The position numbers and the translations under genes were made by a program. The notes below the pieces were generated by a model, which ran no database searches, was not told the DNA's origin, and saw only the letters and a list, made by a program, of their open reading frames with translations. From positions 1-45,361 of the forward strand of contig JAISMX010000055.1 of NCBI GenBank assembly GCA_031276515.1: a stretch of 45,361 bases of DNA, read 5' to 3'. Numbering within the stretch: the stretch's first letter is position 1; each line of letters begins with the position of its first letter. Origin of the DNA: Eubacteriales Family XIII. Incertae Sedis bacterium (GTDB taxonomy: Bacteria > Bacillota > Clostridia > Peptostreptococcales > Anaerovoracaceae). Below are positions 8,928 to 16,985 of this stretch, one piece after another.

Positions 8928-10733
8928 ATGGGTAACAAATTAGTGGATTTGCGCGACGCGCGCTTTGCCATCAACGATCAGTTGAAGATATCCGAACTGT
9001 TCGCATACGAGAAATTCAGCGACTACTCTGACAACGAGATAGAAATGGCGATCGTCACGGCGGAAAAGTTGGCGGTGAACGAATACTATCCCATCAACGA
9101 AGTGGGCGACAAAACGGGCGTGCGCTTCGAAGACGGAAAGGTCACGGTTCCGCCTGAATTTCACGCGGCGTACAAGAAGTTCTGCGAGGGCGGCTGGACG
9201 GCGCCCGCCGAGGATTACGATTTCGGCGGACAGCAAATGCCGACCATGCTCAACTACCTCGCGCAGATGCTGTTTTTCGCCGCCAACCAGTCGCTGATGG
9301 TCTACACCTGCCTCACGCACAGCGCGGGCAAGGTTATTGACATATTTGGAACCGACGAACAAAAAAGCAAGTACTTAGAGAAAATCTGGGACGGAAGTTG
9401 GGGCGGCTGCATGGATCTCACCGAGCCGGAAGCGGGCAGCGACGTCGGCGCCATTCGCACCAAGGCGATTCCGAACGAAGACGGAACCTATAAGATCAAG
9501 GGCAACAAGATATTCATCAGCCAGGGCGATTCGGATCTCACGGAGAACATCGTACACCTCCTCCTCGCCCGGATCGAAGGCGATCCCGAGGGCACGAAGG
9601 GCCTGTCCTGCTTCATCGTTCCCAAGTTCAGGGTCAACGACGACGGCAGTCTCGGAGAGCACAACGACGTCGTCTGCACGGGCGTCGAGCACAAGATGGG
9701 GATGAAGGGTTCCGCCACGGCCTCCTTGGCCTACGGCGACAACGACAACTGCATCGGCGAGATGATCGGCGGCCGCTGCAAGGGCATCGTCACCATGTTC
9801 AACATGATGAACGAGCAGCGCATCGTGGTGGGCATGGAGGGCATCTCCATGGCTTCCTCCGCCTATCTCCACGCCTTGGATTTCGCGCGGGAAAGGAAGC
9901 AGGGCGTCGCCTTCGGCCAAAAGACGGGGCCGCAGGTGTCCATCATCGAGCATCCCGACGTGAGAAGGAACCTCCTGCTGATGAAGAGCTACACGGAGGG
10001 GATCCGCGCGCTCCTGCTGTACGCCGCAAAATGCCTTGACCTGAAGGAGATCTCCGCGGACGAAGCCGAAAGGAGCAAGTACGGCGATCTGGTCGAGATG
10101 CTGACGCCCATATGCAAGGCGGGCGGCTCCGACAGGGGCTTTGAGGTCTGCGCCACCGCGATTCAGGTCTTCGGCGGCTACGGATATTGCCAGGAATACT
10201 ATGTGGAACAGCTGGCGCGCGACTGCAAAATCACGAGCATCTACGAGGGTACCAACGGCATACAGGCGAACGACCTGCTGGGCCGCAAAATCGTCATGCG
10301 GGACGCTTCCGCCTTCGCCGTGCTGATCGACGAGATCCGTTCCGCGATAAGCCTGGCCGCCGGGATCGAGGATCTGGCGAGCTACGCGGCGGACATGAAG
10401 CGCCACGTGGATCAATTCGTCGCCGTGAGCGCGTCGCTGCGCGCGCGGCTGAAGGAGAACGCCTACCTGACCTACGCGTGGGCGACCCCCTATCTGGCCG
10501 TCGCGGAAGACATCGCGGTGGCGTGGATGCTGCTGTGGCAGGCCGCGATAGCGTCCGAGAAGCTGCGCGCCGGCGGCGCGTCCGAAGCCGACGCCGTCTT
10601 CCTGACCTCCAAGATCAACACCGCCAAGTTCTTCGTGAGCTCCATACTGCCGCAGGTGACGGGCAGGCTGGACGCGATAGAGCGGAACGATGACGCTATA
10701 TTGAAGATGGAGGAAAAGTTCTTTATCGATTGA
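8928..10733 (+). CDS. Acyl-CoA dehydrogenase, long DmdC-like form
   Basis: 601-residue flavin acyl-CoA dehydrogenase, clearly longer than the roughly 380-residue short-chain type. The length and extra N- and C-terminal parts fit the group that includes 3-methylmercaptopropionyl-CoA dehydrogenase. It interconverts acyl-CoA and 2-enoyl-CoA. TEPEAGSDVG (FAD/substrate loop), IFISQGDSD, and the catalytic glutamate in IYEGTNGIQ (about Glu440) are present. The ATG at 8928 follows GGAGAG. It lies 116 bases after thiolase, with repeat copy A between. No EtfAB electron carrier is in the window, so its electron partner must be elsewhere. Confidence 0.9.
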   Translation: MGNKLVDLRDARFAINDQLKISELFAYEKFSDYSDNEIEMAIVTAEKLAVNEYYPINEVGDKTGVRFEDGKVTVPPEFHAAYKKFCEGGWTAPAEDYDFGGQQMPTMLNYLAQMLFFAANQSLMVYTCLTHSAGKVIDIFGTDEQKSKYLEKIWDGSWGGCMDLTEPEAGSDVGAIRTKAIPNEDGTYKIKGNKIFISQGDSDLTENIVHLLLARIEGDPEGTKGLSCFIVPKFRVNDDGSLGEHNDVVCTGVEHKMGMKGSATASLAYGDNDNCIGEMIGGRCKGIVTMFNMMNEQRIVVGMEGISMASSAYLHALDFARERKQGVAFGQKTGPQVSIIEHPDVRRNLLLMKSYTEGIRALLLYAAKCLDLKEISADEAERSKYGDLVEMLTPICKAGGSDRGFEVCATAIQVFGGYGYCQEYYVEQLARDCKITSIYEGTNGIQANDLLGRKIVMRDASAFAVLIDEIRSAISLAAGIEDLASYAADMKRHVDQFVAVSASLRARLKENAYLTYAWATPYLAVAEDIAVAWMLLWQAAIASEKLRAGGASEADAVFLTSKINTAKFFVSSILPQVTGRLDAIERNDDAILKMEEKFFID

Positions 10734-10827
10734 GCCGTAACCGCTCAATTGCCACGCAACGGGCGGTAGCGCGCGAGACCGCCTGAGTCGTAAAGCGCAA
10801 TGCGCGCCGTCCGCATGGGCGGCGCGC
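10729..10827 (+). other. Three short inverted repeats after acyl-CoA dehydrogenase
   Basis: ATTGAGC/GCTCAAT overlaps the acyl-CoA dehydrogenase stop (about 10729-10749). GGCGGT/ACCGCC follows near 10762-10783, and GCGCGCC...GGCGGCGCGC near 10802-10827. None has a T-run, so they are more likely mRNA-end structures or binding sites than classical terminators. Confidence 0.4.
10795..10806. promoter_or_regulatory. Palindrome GCGCAATGCGCG ahead of regulator 2
   Basis: The same 12 bases occur at 12469-12480, upstream of the sigma-54 promoter that follows this regulator gene. A shared operator for autoregulation and for target activation is a reasonable inference; chance is possible in GC-rich DNA. 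Confidence 0.35.
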
Positions 10828-10872
10828 TTGGCATATCGTGCAAATCCAAAACATGGGAATGGAGGGGTTTTT

Positions 10873-12288
10873 ATGAACGCGAAGCGCGTCGATTGCGAAA
10901 GCGAGACCAAGGGCTCGCCCGGCGGCGGCATCTCCACCGAACGGGTCATGTCGGAATTGCAGGAGATCATAGAGGGTTCTTTCGACGGCATTCTTGTGAC
11001 CGACGCCGACGCCAACGTTCTGCTGGTCAATCAATCCTACGTGCGCAACACGGGCATAAAAAAGGAGGAATTGATCGGACACAACATGCGCGAGTTGATC
11101 AACCCGGTGTGGATGAAAAATTCCGTGGCGCTGATCGTCGCCGAGCAGAAGCAGCCCGCGTCCATGCACCACGCGACACAGAACGGCAAGAATATCATGG
11201 TTACGGGTACGCCTATATTTGACAAAGAAGGAAATATCAAGAAGATCGTGATCAATTCGCGCGACATCTCCGAAATCTACGAGCTCAGGGAGGAGCTTTC
11301 CCGCGCGCGAGAGATGGAGAAGATCTATTTTCGTCAGATCGCGGAGGACGAAAGCGCGGCCGACGCCGGTCTCGTGATATCCGATGCAAAAATGCAAGAG
11401 ATCTTTTCGATGGCGCGGCGCATCAGCAACTTTAACACGACCGTACTGATCTCGGGTGAGTCGGGCGTCGGCAAGGATGTTTTGGCCAAATACATCCACA
11501 GCGAAAGCGCTCTTCGCCGCGACGAACCCTTTGTCGCCGTCAATTGCGGCGCCATTCCGGAGAGTCTCCTGGAATCGGAGCTGTTCGGCTATGTGGAAGG
11601 GGCCTTTACCGGCGCCGCGAAGGGCGGCCGGCCCGGCCTGATCGAAGCGGCGAACCGAGGGACTCTGTTTCTGGACGAGATCGGCGAAATGAGCGTAAAC
11701 CTGCAAGTGAAATTTCTGCGGGCTTTGGAGATTCGGGCGGTTACGCGCATCGGCGCGCAGACGCAGATTCCCGTGGACATACGCGTCATCGCCGCGACGC
11801 ATCGCGATCTGAAATCGCTCGTCGCCGAGGGGCGTTTTCGCGAGGATCTGTATTACCGACTGAACGTCGTGAGCGTGGAAATTCCGCCGCTTAGGGAGCG
11901 CAGGGACGACGTTCCGGTGTTCACGCTCAAATTTCTGCGCCTGTTCAACAAGCAATACGGACAGAACAAGAAGATCACCTTCGAGGTGATGAAGGAGATG
12001 GAGAACCACGACTGGCCCGGCAACGTGCGGCAATTGAAAAACGTCGTCGAGAATATGGTGGTCGTCAGCTGCAACGAATACCTGCAATTGAACGATCTTC
12101 CTTGGATCAAAGATGCGCAGCCGGCCGAGGCGCGCGGAGACTCGAGTCTGCGCGCGCAATTGGCGGCGGCGGAGCGGCGGATTTTGCAAGAAGCCAAGCG
12201 CGCGTACGGCTCCACCCGCAAGATGGCCGAGGTCTTGCTGGTGGATCAGTCGACGATTGTGCGCAAAATGAAGAAACTGAAATTGTAG
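10873..12288 (+). CDS. Sigma-54-dependent regulator, PAS-AAA+-HTH
   Basis: Second sigma-54 activator, 471 residues. It has one N-terminal PAS domain (about 25-135, with NQSYVRNTGIKKEELIG), an AAA+ domain with Walker A GESGVGKD near 195, GAFTGA near 243 and Walker B GTLFLDEI near 263, and a C-terminal helix-turn-helix (RKMAEVLLVDQSTIVRKM) closely resembling that of the first activator. It lacks CBS and receiver domains, so PAS is the likely input. GGAGGGG precedes the ATG. The -24/-12 promoter only 245 bases downstream of its stop points to the dehydratase-TRAP operon as target. Confidence 0.93.
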   Translation: MNAKRVDCESETKGSPGGGISTERVMSELQEIIEGSFDGILVTDADANVLLVNQSYVRNTGIKKEELIGHNMRELINPVWMKNSVALIVAEQKQPASMHHATQNGKNIMVTGTPIFDKEGNIKKIVINSRDISEIYELREELSRAREMEKIYFRQIAEDESAADAGLVISDAKMQEIFSMARRISNFNTTVLISGESGVGKDVLAKYIHSESALRRDEPFVAVNCGAIPESLLESELFGYVEGAFTGAAKGGRPGLIEAANRGTLFLDEIGEMSVNLQVKFLRALEIRAVTRIGAQTQIPVDIRVIAATHRDLKSLVAEGRFREDLYYRLNVVSVEIPPLRERRDDVPVFTLKFLRLFNKQYGQNKKITFEVMKEMENHDWPGNVRQLKNVVENMVVVSCNEYLQLNDLPWIKDAQPAEARGDSSLRAQLAAAERRILQEAKRAYGSTRKMAEVLLVDQSTIVRKMKKLKL

Positions 12289-12468
12289 TTACATTTAAAT
12301 GTATGCAAGATCCTGCGATGCATTTTTGCCAAGTCGTCTTCGGGATTCGATGTAATAATGCATCGAATTTGCTCGTTTTTCCCCGTCAAGGGGAAAGCCT
12401 CCGCTCCTCGGCGCGCCCGGGTTTTCGCAAAAAGCGATTGAGCGCGCGCGAATCGCGCGAACATCGGC

Positions 12469-12480
12469 GCGCAATGCGCG
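12469..12480. promoter_or_regulatory. Palindrome GCGCAATGCGCG, candidate upstream activating site
   Basis: Lies about 54 bases ahead of the -24 element and is identical to 10795-10806. A further palindrome, CGCGCGA-A-TCGCGCG, sits about 20 bases upstream. Assignment to regulator 2 is inference. Confidence 0.4.
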
Positions 12481-12532
12481 TTTTTCGATTTTTGTCTCGC
12501 GGCCGGACGCGAATCGCACACAATTCTGAATT

Positions 12533-12549
12533 TTGGCACAGAAATTGCG
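12533..12549 (+). promoter_or_regulatory. Sigma-54 (-24/-12) promoter
   Basis: TTGGCACAGAAATTGCG is close to the RpoN consensus: GG at 12535-12536 and GC at 12547-12548 with ten bases between. It lies 98 bases ahead of the dehydratase start and behind a sigma-54 activator gene. Confidence 0.88.
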
Positions 12550-12646
12550 TTCTGTTTTTTGCAAACGCGCGAGCGCAAACCGTTTGTGGGCTTGTGTTCG
12601 CGTTTGTGGCGAGGTTTGCGTTTGAATATGGTGAGGAGGAAAGCTT

Positions 12647-13873
12647 TTGGAAGGGCAAAAGACATCCAAGCAGTGGCTTGGAGAACTGCTGAACCGACAC
12701 TACGCGGACGCGATGCGGGTCAAGGCGGAGGGCGGGCTCGTGGCTTGGTCGACATCCATCGCGCCCCAGGAACTGCTGGAAACGATGGGGATATACACTG
12801 TGTATCCGGAGAACCACGCCGCGGCCGTGGGCGCGCGCAAGTGCGCGCCGGATCTGATCGGCTTCGCCGAGGGAAAGGGATATTCGGCGGATATCTGTTC
12901 CTACGCCAGGGTCAATCTGGCGTATATGGAGCGTCAAAGCTGCGAGGCGGAGAACATGCCTCTGCCGGATTTGATTTTCTGTTGCAACAACATATGCAGC
13001 ACCGTCGTCAAGTGGTACGAAAACATCTCCAGAGAACTTCACATCCCAATGATCTTGTTCGATTTACCCTTCAATCACAGCCGTGAAATCAGCGCGCAGA
13101 ACGTAAAATACATCAAAGGACAGATTTTGGAGGCCATCGTCCGCTTGGAGGAAATCACGGGCCGCGCTTTCGATTACGACCGCTTCCGCGAGGTCATGCG
13201 CATCTCGACGGAAACCGCCGACTGGTGGAAGAAGGCTTCCCTGCTCGCAAGGGCCAAGCCCTCGCCGCTGAACGGCTTCGATCTGTTCAATTACATGGCC
13301 ACCATCGTCTGCATGCGCGGCACGCGGGAAGGCAATGAGCTGTTCAAGCTCTGGCACGACGAGCTGTTGGAGAGGAAGGAAAAAGGCCTTGGCCCTTGGA
13401 AGGACGGCGAAGAAAAATACCGCGTCATGTGGGACGGCATCGCCTGCTGGCCCTATTTGAGCGACACCTATAAGATCTTGAAGAAAAACGGCGTGAACAT
13501 GGTCACGTCCACCTATCCCGATTCCTGGTACATCATGTACGAGGAGGACGATCTGGACGGCATGGCCCGCGCGTACAGCTCCATCTACGTCAATCGCAAT
13601 CTGGAATTCGGCGTGGACAACATCATCGGCATCGTGCGCGATTTTCAATTGGACGGCATCATCTTTCACTCCAATCGGAGTTGTAAATTTATGGATTTTC
13701 GGCAATTTGAGGTGCAGAGACGCGTGGAGGCGGCGACCGGCGTGGCGTCGGTCATATTCGACGGCGACCAAACGGATCCGCGCGCTTTTTCGCCGGCGCA
13801 GTACGAAACTCGCATTCAGGCGCTGGTGGAGATGATGGAGAACCGGAAGGCGAAGGGAGGCGCCGAGGCATGA
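12647..13873 (+). CDS. 2-hydroxyacyl-CoA dehydratase, subunit 1
   Basis: 408-residue subunit of the HgdB/HadB/FldB family. With its partner and an ATP-dependent activator it removes water from (R)-2-hydroxyacyl-CoA by a ketyl-radical mechanism, using an oxygen-sensitive [4Fe-4S] cluster. Cysteines in ADICSYAR, FCCNNICST and SNRSCKF are candidate cluster ligands. The length agrees with the HadB/FldB group (2-hydroxyisocaproyl- or phenyllactyl-CoA) better than with the longer HgdA, but substrate is not decided. The start is TTG 12647 with GAGGAGG seven bases upstream. It is the first gene behind the sigma-54 promoter. Confidence 0.92.
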   Translation: MEGQKTSKQWLGELLNRHYADAMRVKAEGGLVAWSTSIAPQELLETMGIYTVYPENHAAAVGARKCAPDLIGFAEGKGYSADICSYARVNLAYMERQSCEAENMPLPDLIFCCNNICSTVVKWYENISRELHIPMILFDLPFNHSREISAQNVKYIKGQILEAIVRLEEITGRAFDYDRFREVMRISTETADWWKKASLLARAKPSPLNGFDLFNYMATIVCMRGTREGNELFKLWHDELLERKEKGLGPWKDGEEKYRVMWDGIACWPYLSDTYKILKKNGVNMVTSTYPDSWYIMYEEDDLDGMARAYSSIYVNRNLEFGVDNIIGIVRDFQLDGIIFHSNRSCKFMDFRQFEVQRRVEAATGVASVIFDGDQTDPRAFSPAQYETRIQALVEMMENRKAKGGAEA

Positions 13874-15000
13874 ACACGTGGATGGACATCGTACGCGAAT
13901 TGGAAGACGCGGCCGCGCATCCGCGGCAGGCGGTGCTGCGCGCCATGCGCGAAACGGGCAGAAACGCGGTGGGCTGCTTTCCCATCTATGCGCCCGAAGA
14001 AATCGTGTATGCCGCGGGCCTGCTGCCCGTGGGCATGTGGGGCGGACCGACGAGGGGCCGCATGGCGGATAAATACCTGCAAACCTTTTGCTGCTCCGTG
14101 ATGCGCGCCAACACGGAACAGGCCCTGCGCGATGATTACAATATGCTGTCGGCGGTGATTTTGACCACCTTCTGCGATACGCTCAAATGCGTGTCGGAGA
14201 ATTGGAAATCGGCGGCGCCGCAGCTGGGCCTCATTCCCATGGTCTACCCGCAGAATCGCAAGAGCGCCTCGGGCAAGCAGTTTTTGCGCGAAGAACTGAT
14301 GCGCGTAAGCGACGAGTTGGAGCGCGTCACGGGTTGCCGCGCCACGTCCGAAAGCCTTGAGGAGAGCGTGGACGTCTATGACGACTGGCGCGCGGCGATG
14401 CAGGAGTTCACGGCCCTGCTGCCGAATCACCCGCGCGTGTTCGACGCGAAACGGCGGCATTTGATTTTGAAATCGGTGTTTTTTATGGACAAGAAAACGC
14501 ACGCGGAGCGGATCAAGTACGTATCGGCGCAATTGAGGCGCCTGAGCGCGGAAAGCGAACCGCGCAAGCGCGTCATCCTGAGCGGTCTTCTCTGCGAACC
14601 CGTGGAGATACTGGATATAATCACAGAAAACGGAATGCAGGTCGTCGCGGACGATCTGGCGCAGGAATCGCGGCAGTTTCGCACCGTCGCTCCGCGCGCG
14701 GGCGACGCGCTAAATCGCATGGTGACGCGCATCGCCTTGCAGGACGGCTGCACCTTCCTCTACGACGAGAGCAAGAGCAGAGGCGCGATGCTCGTGGATA
14801 TGGTCCGCCGCGAAAAGGCGGACGGCGTGATCTTCTGCCAATTGAAGTTCTGCGATCCCGATGAGTTCGATTATCCGATTCTGAAGGAGGAGTTGGCGGC
14901 GGCGCGCATTCCGCTTTTGCACATCGAGATCGAGCAGCAGATGGATTCGCCGGAACAGATTCGCACGCGGGTGCAGAGCTTCGCGGAGATGTTGGGTTAA
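13870..15000 (+). CDS. 2-hydroxyacyl-CoA dehydratase, subunit 2
   Basis: 376-residue second dehydratase subunit (HadC/FldC size). Its ATG overlaps the stop of subunit 1 by four bases, giving translational coupling for a 1:1 complex. Candidate cluster ligands are the cysteines in TFCCSVMRAN, TFCDTLKC and the C-terminal GVIFCQLKFCDPDEFDYP motif, typical of the family. Both subunits are cytoplasmic. The activator gene needed for catalysis is at 18317, separated by a TRAP transporter, which suggests that the transported acid feeds this reaction. Confidence 0.92.
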   Translation: MNTWMDIVRELEDAAAHPRQAVLRAMRETGRNAVGCFPIYAPEEIVYAAGLLPVGMWGGPTRGRMADKYLQTFCCSVMRANTEQALRDDYNMLSAVILTTFCDTLKCVSENWKSAAPQLGLIPMVYPQNRKSASGKQFLREELMRVSDELERVTGCRATSESLEESVDVYDDWRAAMQEFTALLPNHPRVFDAKRRHLILKSVFFMDKKTHAERIKYVSAQLRRLSAESEPRKRVILSGLLCEPVEILDIITENGMQVVADDLAQESRQFRTVAPRAGDALNRMVTRIALQDGCTFLYDESKSRGAMLVDMVRREKADGVIFCQLKFCDPDEFDYPILKEELAAARIPLLHIEIEQQMDSPEQIRTRVQSFAEMLG

Positions 15001-15012
15001 ACGGCGTTGCGG

Positions 15013-15030
15013 GCGCCGCGAAAGCGGCGC
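15013..15030 (+). other. GAAA-tetraloop hairpin after dehydratase genes
   Basis: GCGCCGC, loop GAAA, GCGGCGC: a very stable RNA hairpin without a T-run just after subunit 2. It could protect the upstream message from 3' decay and so uncouple dehydratase from transporter expression. Confidence 0.5.
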
Positions 15031-15100
15031 GGCGCTGTCCAAATAAATCGGATGATCCTATCCACAGACGCAATTTCATTGATTTAAAAGGAGGAATGAA

Positions 15101-16207
15101 ATGAAAGTGAACAGAACCATGAGAATGTTGCCGGCGATGTTGCTGCTGGCGGTGCTGCTGTTCGTGACCGGCTGCGGCGGCGGACAGAGCGGTTCCGCGG
15201 ACGAAGGCGCCGCGGAGACCGAGAGCGCCGCGACGGGCGAAGCCGAAGGCGACGCCGAAGTTCCGAGCGGCGAGGTCGTCACTCTGAAGTGGGCGCACGT
15301 TTCCCCGCCCGAAAACGACAAGCAGGCGGACGCGATACTGGAAATGATCGAAATCATCAAGGAAGAATCGGGCGGACGCCTGATCATCGAGCATTATCCC
15401 TCATCCATGCTCGGCAACGAGGGTGAAATCTTCGAGGGCATCCAAATGGGTACCATAGAGATGGGTTCGCTGTCCGCGGGTTCGCTGGGCGGCTTCTACC
15501 CCGGCGTCCTCGCGACCACCATTCCTTTCCTGTTCCAGACCAGAGAGGAAGCATGGGAATTCTTTGACAGCGAAACCGCCGTTTGGCTTGCCGATAAGGT
15601 TTTCGAGGAGACCGGCGTGAAGTGCATCGGCTGGGCGGAGAACGGCCTGCGCTGCTTCACGAGCACGAAGAAGCAGATCAAGAGCCCGGCGGACGTGGCC
15701 GGCATGAAGATCCGCACGCAGCAGAATCCCGTCACCATGGCCATGGTCACGGCGCTGGGCGGCTCTCCGCAGCCCATCGACTTCGCGGAGCTGTACACGG
15801 CGCTGTCGCAGGGCGCGGTGGACGGACAGGAAAATCCGCCTTCGCTGATCTACACGCAGGGGCTTTACGAAGTGCAGCCTTACCTGACCTTGGACTATCA
15901 CGTCTATGATTTTCTGGGCGTATTCATCAATCCGAGCGTTTTGGACAACCTGCCGGACGATTTGCGAGAGATTCTGACCAAGAACGTGAACGACTTCGTG
16001 AAGAACGAGCGCGAAAAGTCCAGAGCCTACGACGAGAGGGACATCAAGGCCATGGCGGACGCGGGCGTCAGCGTTTACACGCTCACCGACGAAGAATACA
16101 AGCAGATGGTGGACGCGACGGCCGGCGTGGTGGACGTCGTGCGCGAGAAAGCCGGCGACGAGGTCGTGGATCGGATCCTCGCGCAGGTGGAGGCTTTGCG
16201 GCAATAA
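15101..16207 (+). CDS. TRAP transporter substrate-binding lipoprotein (DctP family)
   Basis: 368 residues. A lipoprotein signal ends with LLFVTGC (lipidated Cys25), followed by a Ser/Gly/Glu/Ala-rich linker to about residue 60, so the mature protein is anchored outside the cytoplasmic membrane. The DctP fold is shown by GMKIRTQQNP, whose arginine binds the carboxylate in this family, and FAELYTALSQGAVDGQENP. A carboxylic acid ligand is likely. AAGGAGG precedes the ATG. The membrane subunits follow after a 265-base gap that carries a large hairpin. Confidence 0.93.
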   Translation: MKVNRTMRMLPAMLLLAVLLFVTGCGGGQSGSADEGAAETESAATGEAEGDAEVPSGEVVTLKWAHVSPPENDKQADAILEMIEIIKEESGGRLIIEHYPSSMLGNEGEIFEGIQMGTIEMGSLSAGSLGGFYPGVLATTIPFLFQTREEAWEFFDSETAVWLADKVFEETGVKCIGWAENGLRCFTSTKKQIKSPADVAGMKIRTQQNPVTMAMVTALGGSPQPIDFAELYTALSQGAVDGQENPPSLIYTQGLYEVQPYLTLDYHVYDFLGVFINPSVLDNLPDDLREILTKNVNDFVKNEREKSRAYDERDIKAMADAGVSVYTLTDEEYKQMVDATAGVVDVVREKAGDEVVDRILAQVEALRQ

Positions 16208-16472
16208 GCGTTCCCGGACGGAGGGCAAGGGCGTCCGGCTGTTACTGCTCAGCTATTTAAATCAAAACTACTCAAACGCCGCGATAGTTTTGTTCAGATC
16301 GGGTTCTGCCGACCCATTTGGCTCCCGGAGCGTACATAAGACGTACGTGAGGAAGCCAATATGGGGCGGCAGGTTCCGAGATGGGCAAAAATGGCGTGGT
16401 GGGTGAGTAGTAACGTCCGGCTCGCCGGGCGCCCTCCCGGTCTTTCGGCCGTCATTGGAAAGGAGGCGACAT
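16208..16472 (+). other. Gap between dctP and dctQ with a long inverted repeat
   Basis: Contains a short hairpin right after dctP (CGGACG/CGTCCG near 16215-16238), then the 145-nt inverted repeat described separately, then GC-rich bases leading to the dctQ ribosome binding site. No gene is seen. Confidence 0.6.
16267..16411 (+). repeat. 145-nt long hairpin (69-nt arms, 7-nt loop)
   Basis: Arms 16267-16335 and 16343-16411 are nearly complementary over their whole length; the loop is ATAAGAC. In the outer 45 positions 31 are Watson-Crick matched, and 7 of the 14 mismatches become G-U pairs in plus-strand RNA, none in minus-strand RNA. The ends are ACTACTCA/TGAGTAGT. It may be a hairpin-type mobile repeat or a structured RNA controlling the dctP:dctQM ratio. 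Confidence 0.75.
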
Positions 16473-16985
16473 ATGCCATCGGCCCTGGTAAAATTGGACA
16501 AAATATTGGAGGCGATAGAAAAGAACATAGTTGGCTATGCCACAATCATCATGGTCATCATACTTTTCATCAACGTGGTGCTGCGGAATTTCTTTCACAG
16601 CGGTCTGGTCTGGGGAAACGAATTGAGCAGCTATTTGAACATCTTGGCGGTCTACTTCGCCGTCAGCGCCGGATTCAAATACGGGAGCCATGTGGGTGTG
16701 TCTGCCTTTGTCGACTACGTGATTCCGAAAGCCTTGCGAAAAGGCACGGCCGTCCTGACGAATCTCATCACGCTTCTTTTCTGCGCGGTCGTATTGTGGC
16801 TCGCGTACCGCATGAGCTTGGCGCAGTTTGCGAACGGTCAAGTCAGCCCGGTCATGAGCTTCCCTTTGGGCGCGATTTACACCATATTGCTTCTTGGCAT
16901 GATCTTCTCCTGTCTGAGGCTCGTCATCGAAATCGTCAAATTGCGGAAGGGCGACGGAACGCGGGGAGGTGAGGCTTCATGTTGA
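16473..16985 (+). CDS. TRAP transporter small permease (DctQ family)
   Basis: 170 residues with four hydrophobic segments, the usual DctQ layout, acting in the cytoplasmic membrane with DctM. The ATG at 16473 has AAGGAGG seven bases upstream; the frame also allows an upstream TTG that has no such site. VLRNFFHSGLVWGNELSSYL is the typical DctQ segment after helix 1. The end overlaps dctM by seven bases. Confidence 0.9.
   Translation: MPSALVKLDKILEAIEKNIVGYATIIMVIILFINVVLRNFFHSGLVWGNELSSYLNILAVYFAVSAGFKYGSHVGVSAFVDYVIPKALRKGTAVLTNLITLLFCAVVLWLAYRMSLAQFANGQVSPVMSFPLGAIYTILLLGMIFSCLRLVIEIVKLRKGDGTRGGEASC

Larger units (their letters stand above)
12289..12646 (+). other. Intergenic regulatory region before the dehydratase operon
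   Basis: A 358-base gap with a perfect palindrome ACATTTAAATGT just past the regulator stop (12291-12302), overlapping GC-rich palindromes around 12441-12480 (CGCGCGA-A-TCGCGCG type, then GCGCAATGCGCG), and the sigma-54 promoter. No gene is supported in it. Confidence 0.6.

Noticed and set aside
10828-10842. TTGGCATATCGTGCA, a sigma-54-like sequence ahead of regulator 2
   Set aside because: GG and GC are only eight bases apart; sigma-54 promoters need ten.
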